A stretch of DNA of 64,000 nt, taken from contig NZ_CP094516.1 of the NCBI RefSeq assembly GCF_029909975.1, positions 7,728,501-7,792,500 of the forward strand. Reading direction: 5' to 3'. The notes under the pieces were generated by a model. It worked only from the letters and a program-made list of their open reading frames with translations, was not told the origin of the DNA and did no database searches. The translations under genes were made by a program, and so were the position numbers. Positions within the stretch are counted from its first letter, which is position 1. Every line of letters starts with the position of its first letter. Positions 45,304-55,518 of the stretch are shown here, piece by piece. Source of the DNA: Bradyrhizobium sp. ISRA430 (GTDB taxonomy: Bacteria > Pseudomonadota > Alphaproteobacteria > Rhizobiales > Xanthobacteraceae).

Positions 45304-45690
45304 TGTGTGGGATCCGACTGTTATCGCGCGAATTCTGGCACGATCGTTTGGTCGCCGCAGCGACCGGATCAGTTCGATCCCCAAAAAACGAATTCGTCCG
45401 GAATGGCGGGCGTGCTGCACAAACTTTTCGGGCTATGTGAGAGCTGCTTCACAAATGCGTCTTGAAGTTGTGTGTGATAGTCTGGCTCAGTGATGTTGCC
45501 GTTGTCCTCGAGGTGTCCATGAATTGGGCCCTCGATGAGATTTTGCTCTCCGGCGCATGAACGATCAGACCAGCATGATCTGACCGCTTGCGATGTTTGT
45601 CGCCAAGCTCGCGCTGCCGTGGCGAAGTGACCATCCAAATTCGAGGCATTCTTCGTTCAGATAAGAAGTCTTGTTTGAGTGAGGTTCAAA
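45304..45690. other. divergent intergenic region
   Basis: This 387-bp region lies between the DUF350 gene (minus) and the CHAT gene (plus). No gene is supported. It probably holds both promoters. TGAGG at 45681-45685 is the likely ribosome-binding site for the CHAT gene. Confidence 0.5.
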
Positions 45691-47523
45691 ATGCCCGTTG
45701 CCGAATACGAAGACTTCGAGCTCGAGATCGGCTCCTACCTGCCGGCGGGCGGGGGCCCTCAGCAATATTACGGCCGGGTGGTCAAATCGCCGGGTGGCGA
45801 GGCGCCGAAGAGCCAGGTGAAGTTCTGGTTCAGTGCGCCCGGCGAATTGGCAAAGCTACGCGGTGAGCTGGAAAGCGCCGTTCTGGAGATCGACGAGAAA
45901 AATCTCCAAGGCCCGAAGACGCGGGGCGAACAGGTGCTGCGGGATTTCGGACGGGGCGTCTTCCGCAGCGTCTTCACCGAGGTGCCGTTGATCCAGCAAG
46001 TCTACGACCGCAGCAAGGGCGCGTCGCAGGACTTGAGAATCAAGCTGCGGATCGAGGCGGCCGAGCTGGCCGGGCTGCCGTGGGAATATCTCTTCGACGA
46101 GAGCGACGTGCAAGGCTTCGTCAGCTTGACACGCCCTGTCGTGCGGCATCTCGATACAGCGGGCGGCGTTGGCCGGATGGGCGTCAAGGGACCACTGCGT
46201 ATCCTCGGCATGATCGCGGATCCTTCGACCAGCGAATGGCCCAAGCTCGATGTCGTCAGGGAGCGCGACCGCATCAACAAAGGCATCGACGCGCTCCAGC
46301 ACGATGGGCGGGTCGATTTCCAGTGGGTCCCCGGCGGGACCGGAAAAGACCTGATGAAGAAGTTGCTCGAAGGAGAGTGGCACATCTTCCATTTCATCGG
46401 TCACGGCGGCGTCGATGAGGCTTCGCCAGGCCTTGAGACCGACGGCTTCGATGAACGCGGTTTCGTCGTGATGGTCGATGAGGACGGCAAGCCGGTGAAG
46501 AAGTTCGCCTCGGACCTCGCGACGATGCTGACGGAGGCGCGCAGGAGCCTTCGCCTGATCGTTCTCAATTGCTGCGAGAGCGCCAGGATCAATGTCGGCG
46601 ATCGCTTTGGGAATCCGGCGATCGGACTGATGAAGACGGGGTGGTTACCGGCAGTGGTGGCGATGCAGTTCCCCATCACCGACAACGCGGCGATCTCGAT
46701 GTCGGAAGGATTCTATGCTGCGCTGGCCGGCAACCGTCCCATCGACGATGCGGTGACCCTCGCCCGCAAATTCATCCAGCAGAAGTCACGCGTCGAATGG
46801 GGAATTCCCGTTCTCTACATGCGTTCGTCCGACGGCAGGATCTTCGATGTCCAAACGCCGCCAAGGCCGGCGGGCCCGGCCGACGGAGGGCGCCCGTCGA
46901 AGGAGGCGCTGCTGTGGCGGCGCGACCAATTCATGGAGGCACTCGCCGTCGCGCCGGCAACGATCGAGGCGCTGGAGGATCTAACGCGGCGGGGACAGGA
47001 GTTGCACAGCCTGCTGGCTGGCGACAACGAGCTCTCGGTCCAGCTTGCCAAGGTGTATTACGATCTGGGGACGCTTCAGCACAAGCAGAAGCAAATCCCG
47101 AGGGCTGCCGCCAGCTTCGCCTACATGCTCAAGCTCGATCCGGCAAAGCCCGAATATTTCGTGCGCAGGGCCAATTTCAACGTGACGGTCGGCCTCTACG
47201 AGAACGCGCTGAATGACATCACCGAAGCGATCAAGCTCAAGCCGGCGGACGCTGAGTTCTACTGGATCAAGGGCATCGTCAGCATGACGGCGGCGGGCAC
47301 CGACGACAAGCGCGGCTATCTCGAGCAGGCGATCAAGGCTTTCGGCAAAGCCGTCGAGCTGAACCAGAACGAGCCGAAATACTTCGTGTCGCGGGCCAAC
47401 GCCTATACGCAGATCAAGGACGTTACGAAGGCCCGGGACGACATGGACAGCGCAATTGCGCTTGCGCCCGACAACATCGACCTTGTGATCCAGAAGGCCA
47501 AGATCGTGGCGCAGGCCGCATGA
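45691..47523 (+). CDS. CHAT-domain (caspase-like) protease with TPR repeats
   Basis: The protein has 610 residues from ATG 45691, which has TGAGG upstream. The middle is a CHAT caspase-like domain: DLRIKLRIEAAELAGLPWEY at about 114-133, the catalytic histidine H238 in IFHFIGHGG, and the cysteine C295 in IVLNCCESA. The C-terminal 160 residues contain about three tetratricopeptide repeats (YYDLGTLQHKQKQIPRAAAS, EYFVRRANFNVTVGLYENAL, KYFVSRANAYTQIKDVTKAR). CHAT proteases cleave a partner when a sensor is triggered, in several phage-defence systems for instance. The next gene, 76 bp downstream, encodes a multi-pass membrane protein and is the obvious candidate partner or target. Confidence 0.85.
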   Translation: MPVAEYEDFELEIGSYLPAGGGPQQYYGRVVKSPGGEAPKSQVKFWFSAPGELAKLRGELESAVLEIDEKNLQGPKTRGEQVLRDFGRGVFRSVFTEVPLIQQVYDRSKGASQDLRIKLRIEAAELAGLPWEYLFDESDVQGFVSLTRPVVRHLDTAGGVGRMGVKGPLRILGMIADPSTSEWPKLDVVRERDRINKGIDALQHDGRVDFQWVPGGTGKDLMKKLLEGEWHIFHFIGHGGVDEASPGLETDGFDERGFVVMVDEDGKPVKKFASDLATMLTEARRSLRLIVLNCCESARINVGDRFGNPAIGLMKTGWLPAVVAMQFPITDNAAISMSEGFYAALAGNRPIDDAVTLARKFIQQKSRVEWGIPVLYMRSSDGRIFDVQTPPRPAGPADGGRPSKEALLWRRDQFMEALAVAPATIEALEDLTRRGQELHSLLAGDNELSVQLAKVYYDLGTLQHKQKQIPRAAASFAYMLKLDPAKPEYFVRRANFNVTVGLYENALNDITEAIKLKPADAEFYWIKGIVSMTAAGTDDKRGYLEQAIKAFGKAVELNQNEPKYFVSRANAYTQIKDVTKARDDMDSAIALAPDNIDLVIQKAKIVAQAA

Positions 47524-47599
47524 CATTTCATCAGGGACTGCCGGATGCCGTGGCGTCCGGCGTGTTTCCACCAGCGAACCCTAGCGATAGGAGTTCATC

Positions 47600-49183
47600 G
47601 TGACGCTCGACAATTTCGTTGTGGCCCTGAATTCGATCTTCGGCTCCTTCGGCGGGCCGCTTGTCGTCGTTCTGTTCTACTGGTTCAGGTTTCACACGCT
47701 CAAGGGTACCCGCTCCTTTACGACGAGGCCTCTGTTCGCGTTCGGCGTCGCCGTCTTCATCACGCTGTTCCTGGCCGCCTATGCGCTGCTCCCGCACAAG
47801 CTGTCGCCGCTTGCCACGATCTGGCTACTGATCTTCATCTGGATCATTCCCATCGTTCCCAAATGGTGGCGAGGCTTCTGCCACGAACTGGCCGGCATTC
47901 CCGTCAGCGCGCTCGCACTGCGTGATACGCTGGCCGCATCGCCATTCCAGGTCCCTGCCAGCGACATGCCGATCCTGCAGCGCAAGCTGTCCAGGATCGG
48001 CTACCAAATCGATGATTTCCGCGCTGTCCAATCGACCGCCATCCAGTCGCGCTTCCTCAAGATCTCGGCGCTGATGCTCCATCTCGAGCGCTGCGCCGGA
48101 CAGCGCGAGGGCTTCATGGAGCGTAACGCCGATCTCCACGCGGAACTGCTGGCGGTCTACGACACCTTGTGCTTCCGCACCGTCCGCGTGCTCAAGAGCA
48201 GCGGCGAGATCTACGGCGCGATCATGGAGGACAGCGAGGTCGAGCCGAACGACTGGCAGGCCCTGGACTCCCTCTCGACCCGCCACAGCACCGTGAGCCA
48301 GCTCCAGCTTGCGGCCCAGACGGCGGCGGGATGCATGCTGGAAGACTTGCGCAAGGACATGGATTCCCTGCTCAACAACCTCCTCCTCTTCGCCACACGC
48401 GCAGCTCTGGCCGGCGAATGGACGCTCGCGGACAGCAAGCGAAGATTGGGCGCGATCGGGTTCACACTGGATCCGTCCTCGCCGGGCATCCTGAAGTTCG
48501 TGGCGATCGTTGCGGCCTTCACGTCCGGCTGGTGCCTCCTGTGGCTGCTCGGATCTGGAAAGATCGTTCATCTTCCCGGAGATCAAACCGTCGGCATGCT
48601 GCGGACGTTGCTCACGACTCCTCTCCAGTTCATCGTGAACTTCTCGCTAGTGTACCATTTCAAGCGGCACTACGCGTTCGCGAATGAGAGCATCTTCGGC
48701 CGGCTCCCGGTCGGGTTCATTCTGTCGATAGGCGTCGTCAGCGCGCTGATCGTTTTCCCGGTGCAGGCGACGTTCGACCTCTACCAGTTTCCGGAGCGGT
48801 CCTTCGGCGACGTGGTGCTGCATGAACTACCGCTGTTGATCTTCCCCTGGGGCATCGGCGCGATGACGGCCCTCCTGGTGCAGGATTCGACCTGGGGCAG
48901 GCGGTCGAGGCAGACGAGGCGGATCAGAGACGGCCTCGTCTTCGGGGCTGGCATGACCGTGATGTTATGGATGCTGCTTACCATTCACCAGTTCGTCCAC
49001 ATGCCGGTGATGGAGATCGTCGATAGCGTCGCCGGATGGAGGTTCATGGCCTCCTTCGTGCTTCCGACCTTCGCATTCGGATTCATCGTCGGTTACGCGA
49101 TGATCGGACGCCTTCGCGAGGCGGCCGCGCGGTGCCCGGTCAAGCGCCCGGTGCTGGCCGCACCCGTGCTTGCCGGTGCCTAA
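47600..49183 (+). CDS. multi-pass membrane protein downstream of the CHAT protease
   Basis: This 527-residue protein starts at GTG 47600. Three hydrophobic helices lie near the N-terminus (about 15-32, 45-63 and 66-84), then about 200 helical cytoplasmic residues, then six more helices from about 297 to 508. No recognised family motif was seen. The cytoplasmic stretch (for example QSTAIQSRFLKISALMLHLE) could be the contact with the upstream CHAT protein. A short gap and equal strand imply an operon. It could be a pore or effector released by proteolysis, or an unrelated transporter. Function is unknown. Confidence 0.7.
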   Translation: MTLDNFVVALNSIFGSFGGPLVVVLFYWFRFHTLKGTRSFTTRPLFAFGVAVFITLFLAAYALLPHKLSPLATIWLLIFIWIIPIVPKWWRGFCHELAGIPVSALALRDTLAASPFQVPASDMPILQRKLSRIGYQIDDFRAVQSTAIQSRFLKISALMLHLERCAGQREGFMERNADLHAELLAVYDTLCFRTVRVLKSSGEIYGAIMEDSEVEPNDWQALDSLSTRHSTVSQLQLAAQTAAGCMLEDLRKDMDSLLNNLLLFATRAALAGEWTLADSKRRLGAIGFTLDPSSPGILKFVAIVAAFTSGWCLLWLLGSGKIVHLPGDQTVGMLRTLLTTPLQFIVNFSLVYHFKRHYAFANESIFGRLPVGFILSIGVVSALIVFPVQATFDLYQFPERSFGDVVLHELPLLIFPWGIGAMTALLVQDSTWGRRSRQTRRIRDGLVFGAGMTVMLWMLLTIHQFVHMPVMEIVDSVAGWRFMASFVLPTFAFGFIVGYAMIGRLREAAARCPVKRPVLAAPVLAGA

Positions 49184-49226
49184 GGTCGGTTCAGAAACGT
49201 GCCTGTCCGGCCACGTTCGCGAGTCC

Positions 49227-49260
49227 CAAAAAACAAAAACCCCGCCATTTGCGGCGGGGT
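49227..49260 (-). terminator. Rho-independent terminator of ctrA
   Basis: On the minus strand a perfect CCCCGCC/GGCGGGG stem with a 6-nt loop is followed by GTTTTTGTTTTTTG. It lies 44 bp after the ctrA stop. The stem would also form on the plus strand and may stop read-through from the membrane-protein gene. Confidence 0.88.
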
Positions 49261-49304
49261 CCAGGCTGGGAGGAGCGAGCCGTGGCTCGCGACGTAACCC
49301 AAGA

Positions 49305-50006
<702 letters not shown>

Positions 50007-50084
50007 GCCAGTTCCCCATAGTCGCCGCTCCGGGCGTCAGGTCGGCCGCATTCGCGGCACTCAACAAAACGCCTTTGAACAACT

Positions 50085-50390
50085 GATTCGGATCCTGACG
50101 TGAGATGGTTAACAAAATCTGATTCTGGAACGCAAGTCCCGCGGGTGCAATTTTTGTCGAATCGCCCTAAGGTCTTGTGTACGAAGCAGCTTTCGTCACC
50201 CAGTTCCGTTCAAGCTCCACTTTAAGAGACGGGCCTAACCGACTCCCGCGACTCAGCCTTCTTCTGAAAGGGAGTCACGCTCAGTCACAAAGACAAGTGA
50301 CGCAATGATTAATGATGCGGGTAAACACGAAGTTAAGCGCCGTTCAGAAATATGGCGAAACTTAAGGTTTTCGCCATGAAGTCTAGATTC
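50085..50390. promoter_or_regulatory. ctrA-fliI control region with GANTC cluster and possible CtrA box
   Basis: Six GANTC sites (CcrM methylation) lie in the 401-bp gap: 50085, 50121, 50241, 50250, 50272 and 50386; random expectation is about 1.6. A possible CtrA box, TTAACTTCGTGTTTA on the minus strand (50322-50336), matches TTAA-N7-TTAA with one mismatch and lies 72 bp before fliI. In Caulobacter ctrA promoters are controlled by methylation at GANTC and by CtrA itself. The counts are seen in the sequence; the regulation is inferred. Confidence 0.55.
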
Positions 50391-50407
50391 ATCAAGGCGC
50401 TGGCCGC

Positions 50408-51733
50408 ATGAAGGCGCTTGCCGAACAGATCGGCGATATCGACGGCGTCAATATATATGGCCGCGTTGTGGGCGTGCGCGGCCTGATGGTCGAGGTCGCC
50501 GGTCCCATTCACGCCATGTCAGTGGGCGCGCGGCTCGTGATTGAGACCGGCGCCAACCGCTCCATTCCCTGCGAGGTGATCGGCTTCTCCGGCAGCAATG
50601 CTGTCGTGATGCCGTTCGCGGGTCTCGACGGCGTGCGCCGCGGCTGCAAGGCTGTCATCGCCAACGCCGCCAATCAGGTGCGGCCGTCTGCGGCCTGGCT
50701 CGGCCGCGTCGTCAATGCGCTGGGCGAGCCGATCGACGGCAAGGGGCCGTTGCCGCAGGGGACCTCGCCGATGCCGTTCCGCAACGCGCCGCCGCCGGCG
50801 CATTCGCGCAAGCGCGTCGGCAGCCCGCTCGATCTCGGCGTGCGCGCGATGAACACCTTTCTCACCTGCTGCCGCGGCCAGCGCATGGGCATCTTCGCGG
50901 GCTCCGGCGTCGGCAAATCCGTGCTGCTCTCGATGCTCGCGCGCAACGTCGACGCCGACGTCAGCGTCATCGGGCTGATCGGCGAACGCGGCCGCGAGGT
51001 GCAGGAGTTCTTGCAGGACGATCTCGGCGAGGAAGGGCTGGCGCGCTCCGTCGTTGTGGTCGCGACCTCGGACGAACCGGCCTTGATGCGGCGGCAGGCC
51101 GCCTATCTGACGCTCGCCGTCGCCGAATATTTCCGCGACGAGGACAAGGACGTGCTGTGTCTGATGGACTCGGTGACGCGCTTTGCCATGGCCCAGCGCG
51201 AGATCGGGCTCTCCGCCGGCGAGCCGCCCACCGCCAAGGGCTACACGCCGACCGTCTTTACTGAACTGCCGAAGCTGCTGGAGCGCGCAGGTCCGGGCTT
51301 AGGGGAGGGGGCCATCACCGCGATTTTCACGGTGCTGGTCGACGGCGACGATCATAATGAGCCGATCGCGGACGCGGTCCGCGGCATTCTCGATGGCCAT
51401 ATCGTGATGCAGCGCTCGATCGCCGAGCGCGGCCGCTACCCCGCAATCAACATCCTCAAATCGGTCTCGCGCACGATGCCGAAATCGGCCGACCCGCAGT
51501 TCTGGCCGACCATCCAGCGGGCGCGCCAGGTGATGGCGACCTATGCCGATATGGAGGAGCTGATCCGGCTGGGTGCCTACCGGGCCGGCTCCAGCCCCGA
51601 GGTCGACGAGGCAATCCGGCTGCATGAACCGCTCGAAGCCTTCTTGCGGCAGCGCAAGGACGAAAGTGCATCGCTCGCGGACGGCTACCGCCAGTTGGCG
51701 CAAATCCTCGCCAATTTGGAAACGGAACGCTAA
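50408..51733 (+). CDS. fliI: flagellar type III export ATPase FliI
   Basis: This 441-residue cytoplasmic ATPase energises flagellar protein export. The Walker A is [12 protein letters not shown] (about 165-176), Walker B lies in [20 protein letters not shown], and the typical [26 protein letters not shown] and [19 protein letters not shown] follow. It is full length and lies directly upstream of fliJ (121-bp gap). It faces away from ctrA, sharing the control region. Confidence 0.95.
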   Translation: MKALAEQIGDIDGVNIYGRVVGVRGLMVEVAGPIHAMSVGARLVIETGANRSIPCEVIGFSGSNAVVMPFAGLDGVRRGCKAVIANAANQVRPSAAWLGRVVNALGEPIDGKGPLPQGTSPMPFRNAPPPAHSRKRVGSPLDLGVRAMNTFLTCCRGQRMGIFAGSGVGKSVLLSMLARNVDADVSVIGLIGERGREVQEFLQDDLGEEGLARSVVVVATSDEPALMRRQAAYLTLAVAEYFRDEDKDVLCLMDSVTRFAMAQREIGLSAGEPPTAKGYTPTVFTELPKLLERAGPGLGEGAITAIFTVLVDGDDHNEPIADAVRGILDGHIVMQRSIAERGRYPAINILKSVSRTMPKSADPQFWPTIQRARQVMATYADMEELIRLGAYRAGSSPEVDEAIRLHEPLEAFLRQRKDESASLADGYRQLAQILANLETER

Positions 51734-51854
51734 CTTTGTCGGTTCATCATCCGATCCCACAGAGTAGCCAAGCCGGTCTGGGTCCCAATCGGGCCTGTGG
51801 GGAGACCGGTGTCGTCCCACGTGCAGCTAGGGGACTTCTGGGGAGTACGAGTCG

Positions 51855-52274
51855 ATGAAGTCACGTGAAACCCTCATCCGCCTGAAGAAGTTTCAGGTCG
51901 ACGAGAAGCGCCGCAGGGTCGCCCAGATCGAGACCATGATCGCCGACTTTCAGCGGATGTCGACCGATCTCGAACGCGAGATCCTGACCGAGCAGGAGCG
52001 CGCCGGGATCAACGATCCCTCGCACTTTGCCTATCCGACCTATGCCAAGGCCGCGATCCAGCGCCGCGAGAACCTGACCCGCTCGGCCGACGAGTTGAAG
52101 GGCCAGCTCGAAGAGGCCAAGGCCGCGCTGGGCGAGGCTTTCGAGGAGCTGAAGAAGGTCGAGCTCCTGGACGAGCGCGATCAGGCCCGCGAACGCGCCG
52201 AGGAAAGCGCCCGCGAGCAGGCCGATCTCGATAGCATCGGCCTGATGCGCGCCCGCATGGGTGCCATCGCCTAG
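51855..52274 (+). CDS. fliJ: flagellar export chaperone FliJ
   Basis: This 139-residue, highly charged, all-helical coiled-coil protein begins MKSRETLIRLKKFQVDEKRR and has a second helix rich in Glu, Ala and Lys (RSADELKGQLEEAKAALGEA). The pattern and position right after fliI are those of FliJ, which sits in the FliI hexamer as a stalk and helps cargo transfer. The family is poorly conserved in sequence, so context carries most of the weight. Confidence 0.85.
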   Translation: MKSRETLIRLKKFQVDEKRRRVAQIETMIADFQRMSTDLEREILTEQERAGINDPSHFAYPTYAKAAIQRRENLTRSADELKGQLEEAKAALGEAFEELKKVELLDERDQARERAEESAREQADLDSIGLMRARMGAIA

Positions 52275-52436
52275 GGCGCAGCAGCCGCGCGATCGCCGAG
52301 AATTAGCCAACCCGGGCCCGCAAGGTCCGGGTTTTCGCGTTTACTGTCCACAGTGTGACACCCCCGCCCCTTGGTCACGGGCTTCGCTGCGCGCTATGGT
52401 AGTGCGAATGAAAGCTGTGCCAGCGACGGAGGTGTC

Positions 52437-52560
52437 CACCTCTCCCTTAGGGAGAGGTCGGCGCGGAGCGCCGGGTGAGGGGTCACGGTCTCCCGTGAGT
52501 CCTGCGCCCCCTCACCCGATTTGCTGCGCAAATCGACGTCTCCCCGTCGGGGAGAGGTGA
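52437..52560. repeat. compound palindromic intergenic repeat
   Basis: Three nested hairpins occur: CCTCTCCC/GGGAGAGG (52440-52457), a GATTTGC/GCAAATC stem (52518-52534), and CTCCCCG/CGGGGAG (52539-52554). The repeated words GGTGAGGG and GGGGAGAGGTG link it to the repeat at 43172-43318. It lies just before the ECF sigma gene, so its start-proximal hairpins could affect that mRNA. Confidence 0.7.
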
Positions 52561-52585
52561 AGAGGGCGGCGCGTTGGGGGGCTGA

Positions 52586-53131
52586 ATGCTGACGCCAGCA
52601 GAGCTGGTCGGGCTGATCGCAGCAGTGGCGAAGGGCGATGAGGCGGCATTCGAGCGCCTCTATGGCGCCACGCGCGCGAAACTTTATGGCGTCGTGCTCC
52701 GTATCTTGCGCCGACAGGATCTTGCAGAGGAGGTCATTCAGGAGACCTACGTCAGGATCTGGCACAGCGCGGGCCAGTTCAATCCCGCGCTGTCGTCGCC
52801 GATCACGTGGATGGCATCGATCGCGCGCAACCGTGCCATCGACCTCGTGCGCAAGAAGACGGAAGCTTCCATCGAGGAAGAGCCTCAGGCGATGGAAGTC
52901 GCGGCAGACAGTCCCGATCCCCTGGCGCGCCGGGAGATGACGGAGGAGTTGAAGCGGCTCCTGGAATGTATCGGCCGCCTCGAGCCGGACCGTCAAAGGC
53001 TCGTGCTTCTCGCCTATTACAACGGCTGGAGCCGCGAGCAATTGGCGGAGAAATTTGCCGCGCCGGTCAACACGGTGAAAACGTGGCTGAGGCGCAGCAT
53101 GATGGATATCCGTGAGTGTCTCGGACTTTGA
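52586..53131 (+). CDS. ECF-type RNA polymerase sigma factor
   Basis: This 181-residue sigma-70 family protein has region 2 (ATRAKLYGVVLRILRRQDLA, then EEVIQETYVRIWHSA and ITWMASIARNRAIDLVRKK) and region 4 (LEPDRQRLVLLAYYNGWSRE, then QLAEKFAAPVNTVKTWLRRS). The length and absence of regions 1 and 3 are typical of ECF factors of the SigK/RpoE-like groups. It is followed 33 bp later by an anti-sigma gene of RskA type. The pair should respond to an envelope signal. Its own promoter is not identified. Confidence 0.9.
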   Translation: MLTPAELVGLIAAVAKGDEAAFERLYGATRAKLYGVVLRILRRQDLAEEVIQETYVRIWHSAGQFNPALSSPITWMASIARNRAIDLVRKKTEASIEEEPQAMEVAADSPDPLARREMTEELKRLLECIGRLEPDRQRLVLLAYYNGWSREQLAEKFAAPVNTVKTWLRRSMMDIRECLGL

Positions 53132-53164
53132 AGGTGCCGCTGTGAGGATTTTGGACTGTAATTG

Positions 53165-54199
53165 ATGGCCGACACGGAAGACCATATCGCGCTCGCAGCC
53201 GAATATGCACTCGGCACGCTCGAGGCGGACGAGCGCGCGCAAGTCGAGGCCATGATGGCGGTGGACAAGGATTTCGCCGCGATCGTGCAGGCCTGGGAAT
53301 TCCGCCTCGGCACCCTGAATCAGATGGTCGGATCGGTCGAGCCGCGGCCGATCGTGTGGGACAACATCAGGTTCGCGATCGCGCAGGCCGCCGCATCGCA
53401 GCAGCCGTCGGCAGCGCAGGAGCCGCCAGTCGCGCAGCAGCCACCTGCAACTCAGGAGCCGACGCCGCTGCTCGATGCGCCGCCGCCGGTGGCGCCGGAG
53501 CCGGTCCGGGAGGCGCAGCAGGCCGCCTCGGACGTCACGTCGGACTTCGTGCCGCAATTCGTGCCGCAGGTTCATGCGCCCGATCCTCACGTCGCGCCGG
53601 TCACGAGCATTCCGGTCGTCGACGGCAGCAACGTGATCCGCCTCGAAAGCCGCTTGAAGCGTTGGCGCGGCATCGCGTCCGCTGCCGGCGCGCTCGCGGC
53701 CGCGCTGCTCGTGACGCTGTCGCTGCAGATCTTCCAGCCTGACGCGCTGCCTGTCGCGCTTCGTCCCGCACCGGTCATCCGGACGGTCGAGGTGAAGACG
53801 CCCGCGGCGCCGTTCGCGCCGCCCTCTCAATATGTCGCGCTGCTGCAAGGTCCGAATGGAGGCCCCGCCTTCATCCTCACCATTGACGGGGCGACCAGGA
53901 ATTTCACCGTGCGCAAGGTCGGCGCGACGCCGGAGCCCGGCAAGAGCTTTGAGCTCTGGCTGATCTCCGACAAGCTGCCGCGCCCGCGTTCGCTCGGTGT
54001 GATCGGCGCCAACGACTTCACCGCGCGTCCGGTGCTCGCCTCCTACGATGCCGAGGTCGTCAACACCGCAACCTACGCCGTCACCGTCGAGCAGGCCGGC
54101 GGCTCGCCGAGCGGCCAGCCGACCTCGGCACCGGTGTTTTCCGGCAAGCTGATCGAGACCGTGCCGCCGCCCCAGCCGCAGGCTCCGGCGAGGAAGTAG
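53165..54199 (+). CDS. anti-sigma factor (RskA family)
   Basis: The protein has 344 residues from ATG 53165; a TTG sits just before. The N-terminal part (DHIALAAEYALGTLEADERA) is an anti-sigma domain predicted to bind the upstream sigma factor, followed by a long alanine/proline/glutamine-rich linker. One transmembrane helix (IASAAGALAAALLVTLSLQIF, about residues 178-198) leads to a periplasmic RskA domain (YVALLQGPNGGPAFILTIDG, SFELWLISDKLPRPRSLGVI). The linker is unusually long (about residues 80-170). Release of sigma on an envelope signal is the expected mode. Confidence 0.88.
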   Translation: MADTEDHIALAAEYALGTLEADERAQVEAMMAVDKDFAAIVQAWEFRLGTLNQMVGSVEPRPIVWDNIRFAIAQAAASQQPSAAQEPPVAQQPPATQEPTPLLDAPPPVAPEPVREAQQAASDVTSDFVPQFVPQVHAPDPHVAPVTSIPVVDGSNVIRLESRLKRWRGIASAAGALAAALLVTLSLQIFQPDALPVALRPAPVIRTVEVKTPAAPFAPPSQYVALLQGPNGGPAFILTIDGATRNFTVRKVGATPEPGKSFELWLISDKLPRPRSLGVIGANDFTARPVLASYDAEVVNTATYAVTVEQAGGSPSGQPTSAPVFSGKLIETVPPPQPQAPARK

Positions 54200-54213
54200 G
54201 GGTCGGCTTCACG

Positions 54214-54239
54214 GTCGTCCTGGCTTTCGCCAGGACGAC
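54214..54239. repeat. perfect 11-bp hairpin after the anti-sigma gene
   Basis: GTCGTCCTGGC/GCCAGGACGAC with a TTTC loop lies 14 bp after the stop codon. It has no T-tract, so it is more like a dispersed intergenic palindrome than a classic terminator, though it could protect the mRNA 3' end. Confidence 0.7.
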
Positions 54240-54437
54240 GTCGGGAAGGCATGGTCGCGCCTCCAAGCCTTGCTCATCTTTGACCATGTCGCCATGGTCC
54301 AGTCCTCCGTCGCACTCCGACAAGTCTACCCTCTTCTCCTCGCCGCGCTTTGAACCTCCACGCAATTTGTGGCGTCAAATGCGCGCAATTGAGAGTTGGC
54401 GCTGCAATTTGCTGCGCTGGAGAGGGCGAGAAGTCAG

Positions 54438-55397
54438 ATGGATGCAGCGAAGACGCCGGGCATCTTCTTTCATCAATATGCAGGGCTGCCGCGCGGCCCC
54501 GCGTTCGAGCAATGGCGCGACAGGGCTTGCGGGCCCTGCGGCCTCGATGTCGGACCGAGCCGCGGCGACAGCATCGATTGCCGACTGCGGATCAGCGTGA
54601 TCGGCGACATCGCACTCGCCGTTCCCGAAGGCGCGTCGGCACAATATTCGCGCACACAGGGCAGCCTTGCCGACGGCAGCGACGATCTCGTGCTGATATC
54701 GGCGCATGCGGGCCTCGTCCGCATCGGGCAGAACGGCCGCACCATCGAGCTCGCGCCGTCGCAGATGATGCTCGCCGACATGAGCGTCAGCGGCACGGTC
54801 GGCCACACCGATGAAGACCGTTTCACTACCATCCGCATGCCGCGCCGCGCGCTGCTCGAGATCAGCCCACGCGCCGAGGACAAGCTCTCGCAGGTCCTCT
54901 CCGACGGCGCGGTCGCCGAAACCATCTTCCGCTATCACGCGCTCGCCGCCGACCACGGCCCGCATCTCGATGCCGTCGGCCAGCGTCTGACCGCACTGCA
55001 CATGATCGACCTCGTCGGCCTCCTGCTCGGCACCGACGCCGAGCACGCGAATCTCGCGCGCGGACGCGGACAGGCGGCGGCCCGTCTCGATCTGATGCGC
55101 GCCGACGTGATGTCCGCACTCAATCGTAACGACCTCTGCCTGTCCGAGGTTGCGGCGCGCTACGGGCTAAGCCCGCGCCAGGCGCAGCGACTGTTCGAGC
55201 AGGCCGGCACGACCTTCACCGAATTCGTGCTGGAGCAGCGCCTACTGCTCGCGCGAAAGCTGCTCGGCGATCCCCGCGCCAAGGCGCGCAAGATCAGCGA
55301 CATCGCCCATTCGGCGGGTTTTTCAGATCTGTCCTATTTCAACCGCGCCTTCCGCAAGCGCTTCGGCGCAACGCCGTCGGAATTGCGCGGGGCGTAA
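54438..55397 (+). CDS. AraC-family transcriptional regulator
   Basis: The protein has 319 residues from ATG 54438, which has a GCGAGAAG site upstream. The N-terminal part resembles the AraC-binding-like domain (cupin-like) of activators such as FeaR. The C-terminal AraC domain has two helix-turn-helices, with DLCLSEVAARYGLSPRQAQR in the first and ISDIAHSAGFSDLSYFNRAF and RKRFGATPSELRG in the second. It lies 121 bp before the FAD-dependent oxidoreductase on the same strand and may regulate it. The ligand is unknown. Confidence 0.9.
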   Translation: MDAAKTPGIFFHQYAGLPRGPAFEQWRDRACGPCGLDVGPSRGDSIDCRLRISVIGDIALAVPEGASAQYSRTQGSLADGSDDLVLISAHAGLVRIGQNGRTIELAPSQMMLADMSVSGTVGHTDEDRFTTIRMPRRALLEISPRAEDKLSQVLSDGAVAETIFRYHALAADHGPHLDAVGQRLTALHMIDLVGLLLGTDAEHANLARGRGQAAARLDLMRADVMSALNRNDLCLSEVAARYGLSPRQAQRLFEQAGTTFTEFVLEQRLLLARKLLGDPRAKARKISDIAHSAGFSDLSYFNRAFRKRFGATPSELRGA

Positions 55398-55518
55398 GCC
55401 CCATGCCGCAACTTTGCATCGCCGATCGGTGCCGTCGCAGTTGGTCGGCCGCGCCCTCTGCGCTATACCGATTAACACGGATTTTCGGATCTCCCCGAGA
55501 ACAAAGCGGTAAACGGAC

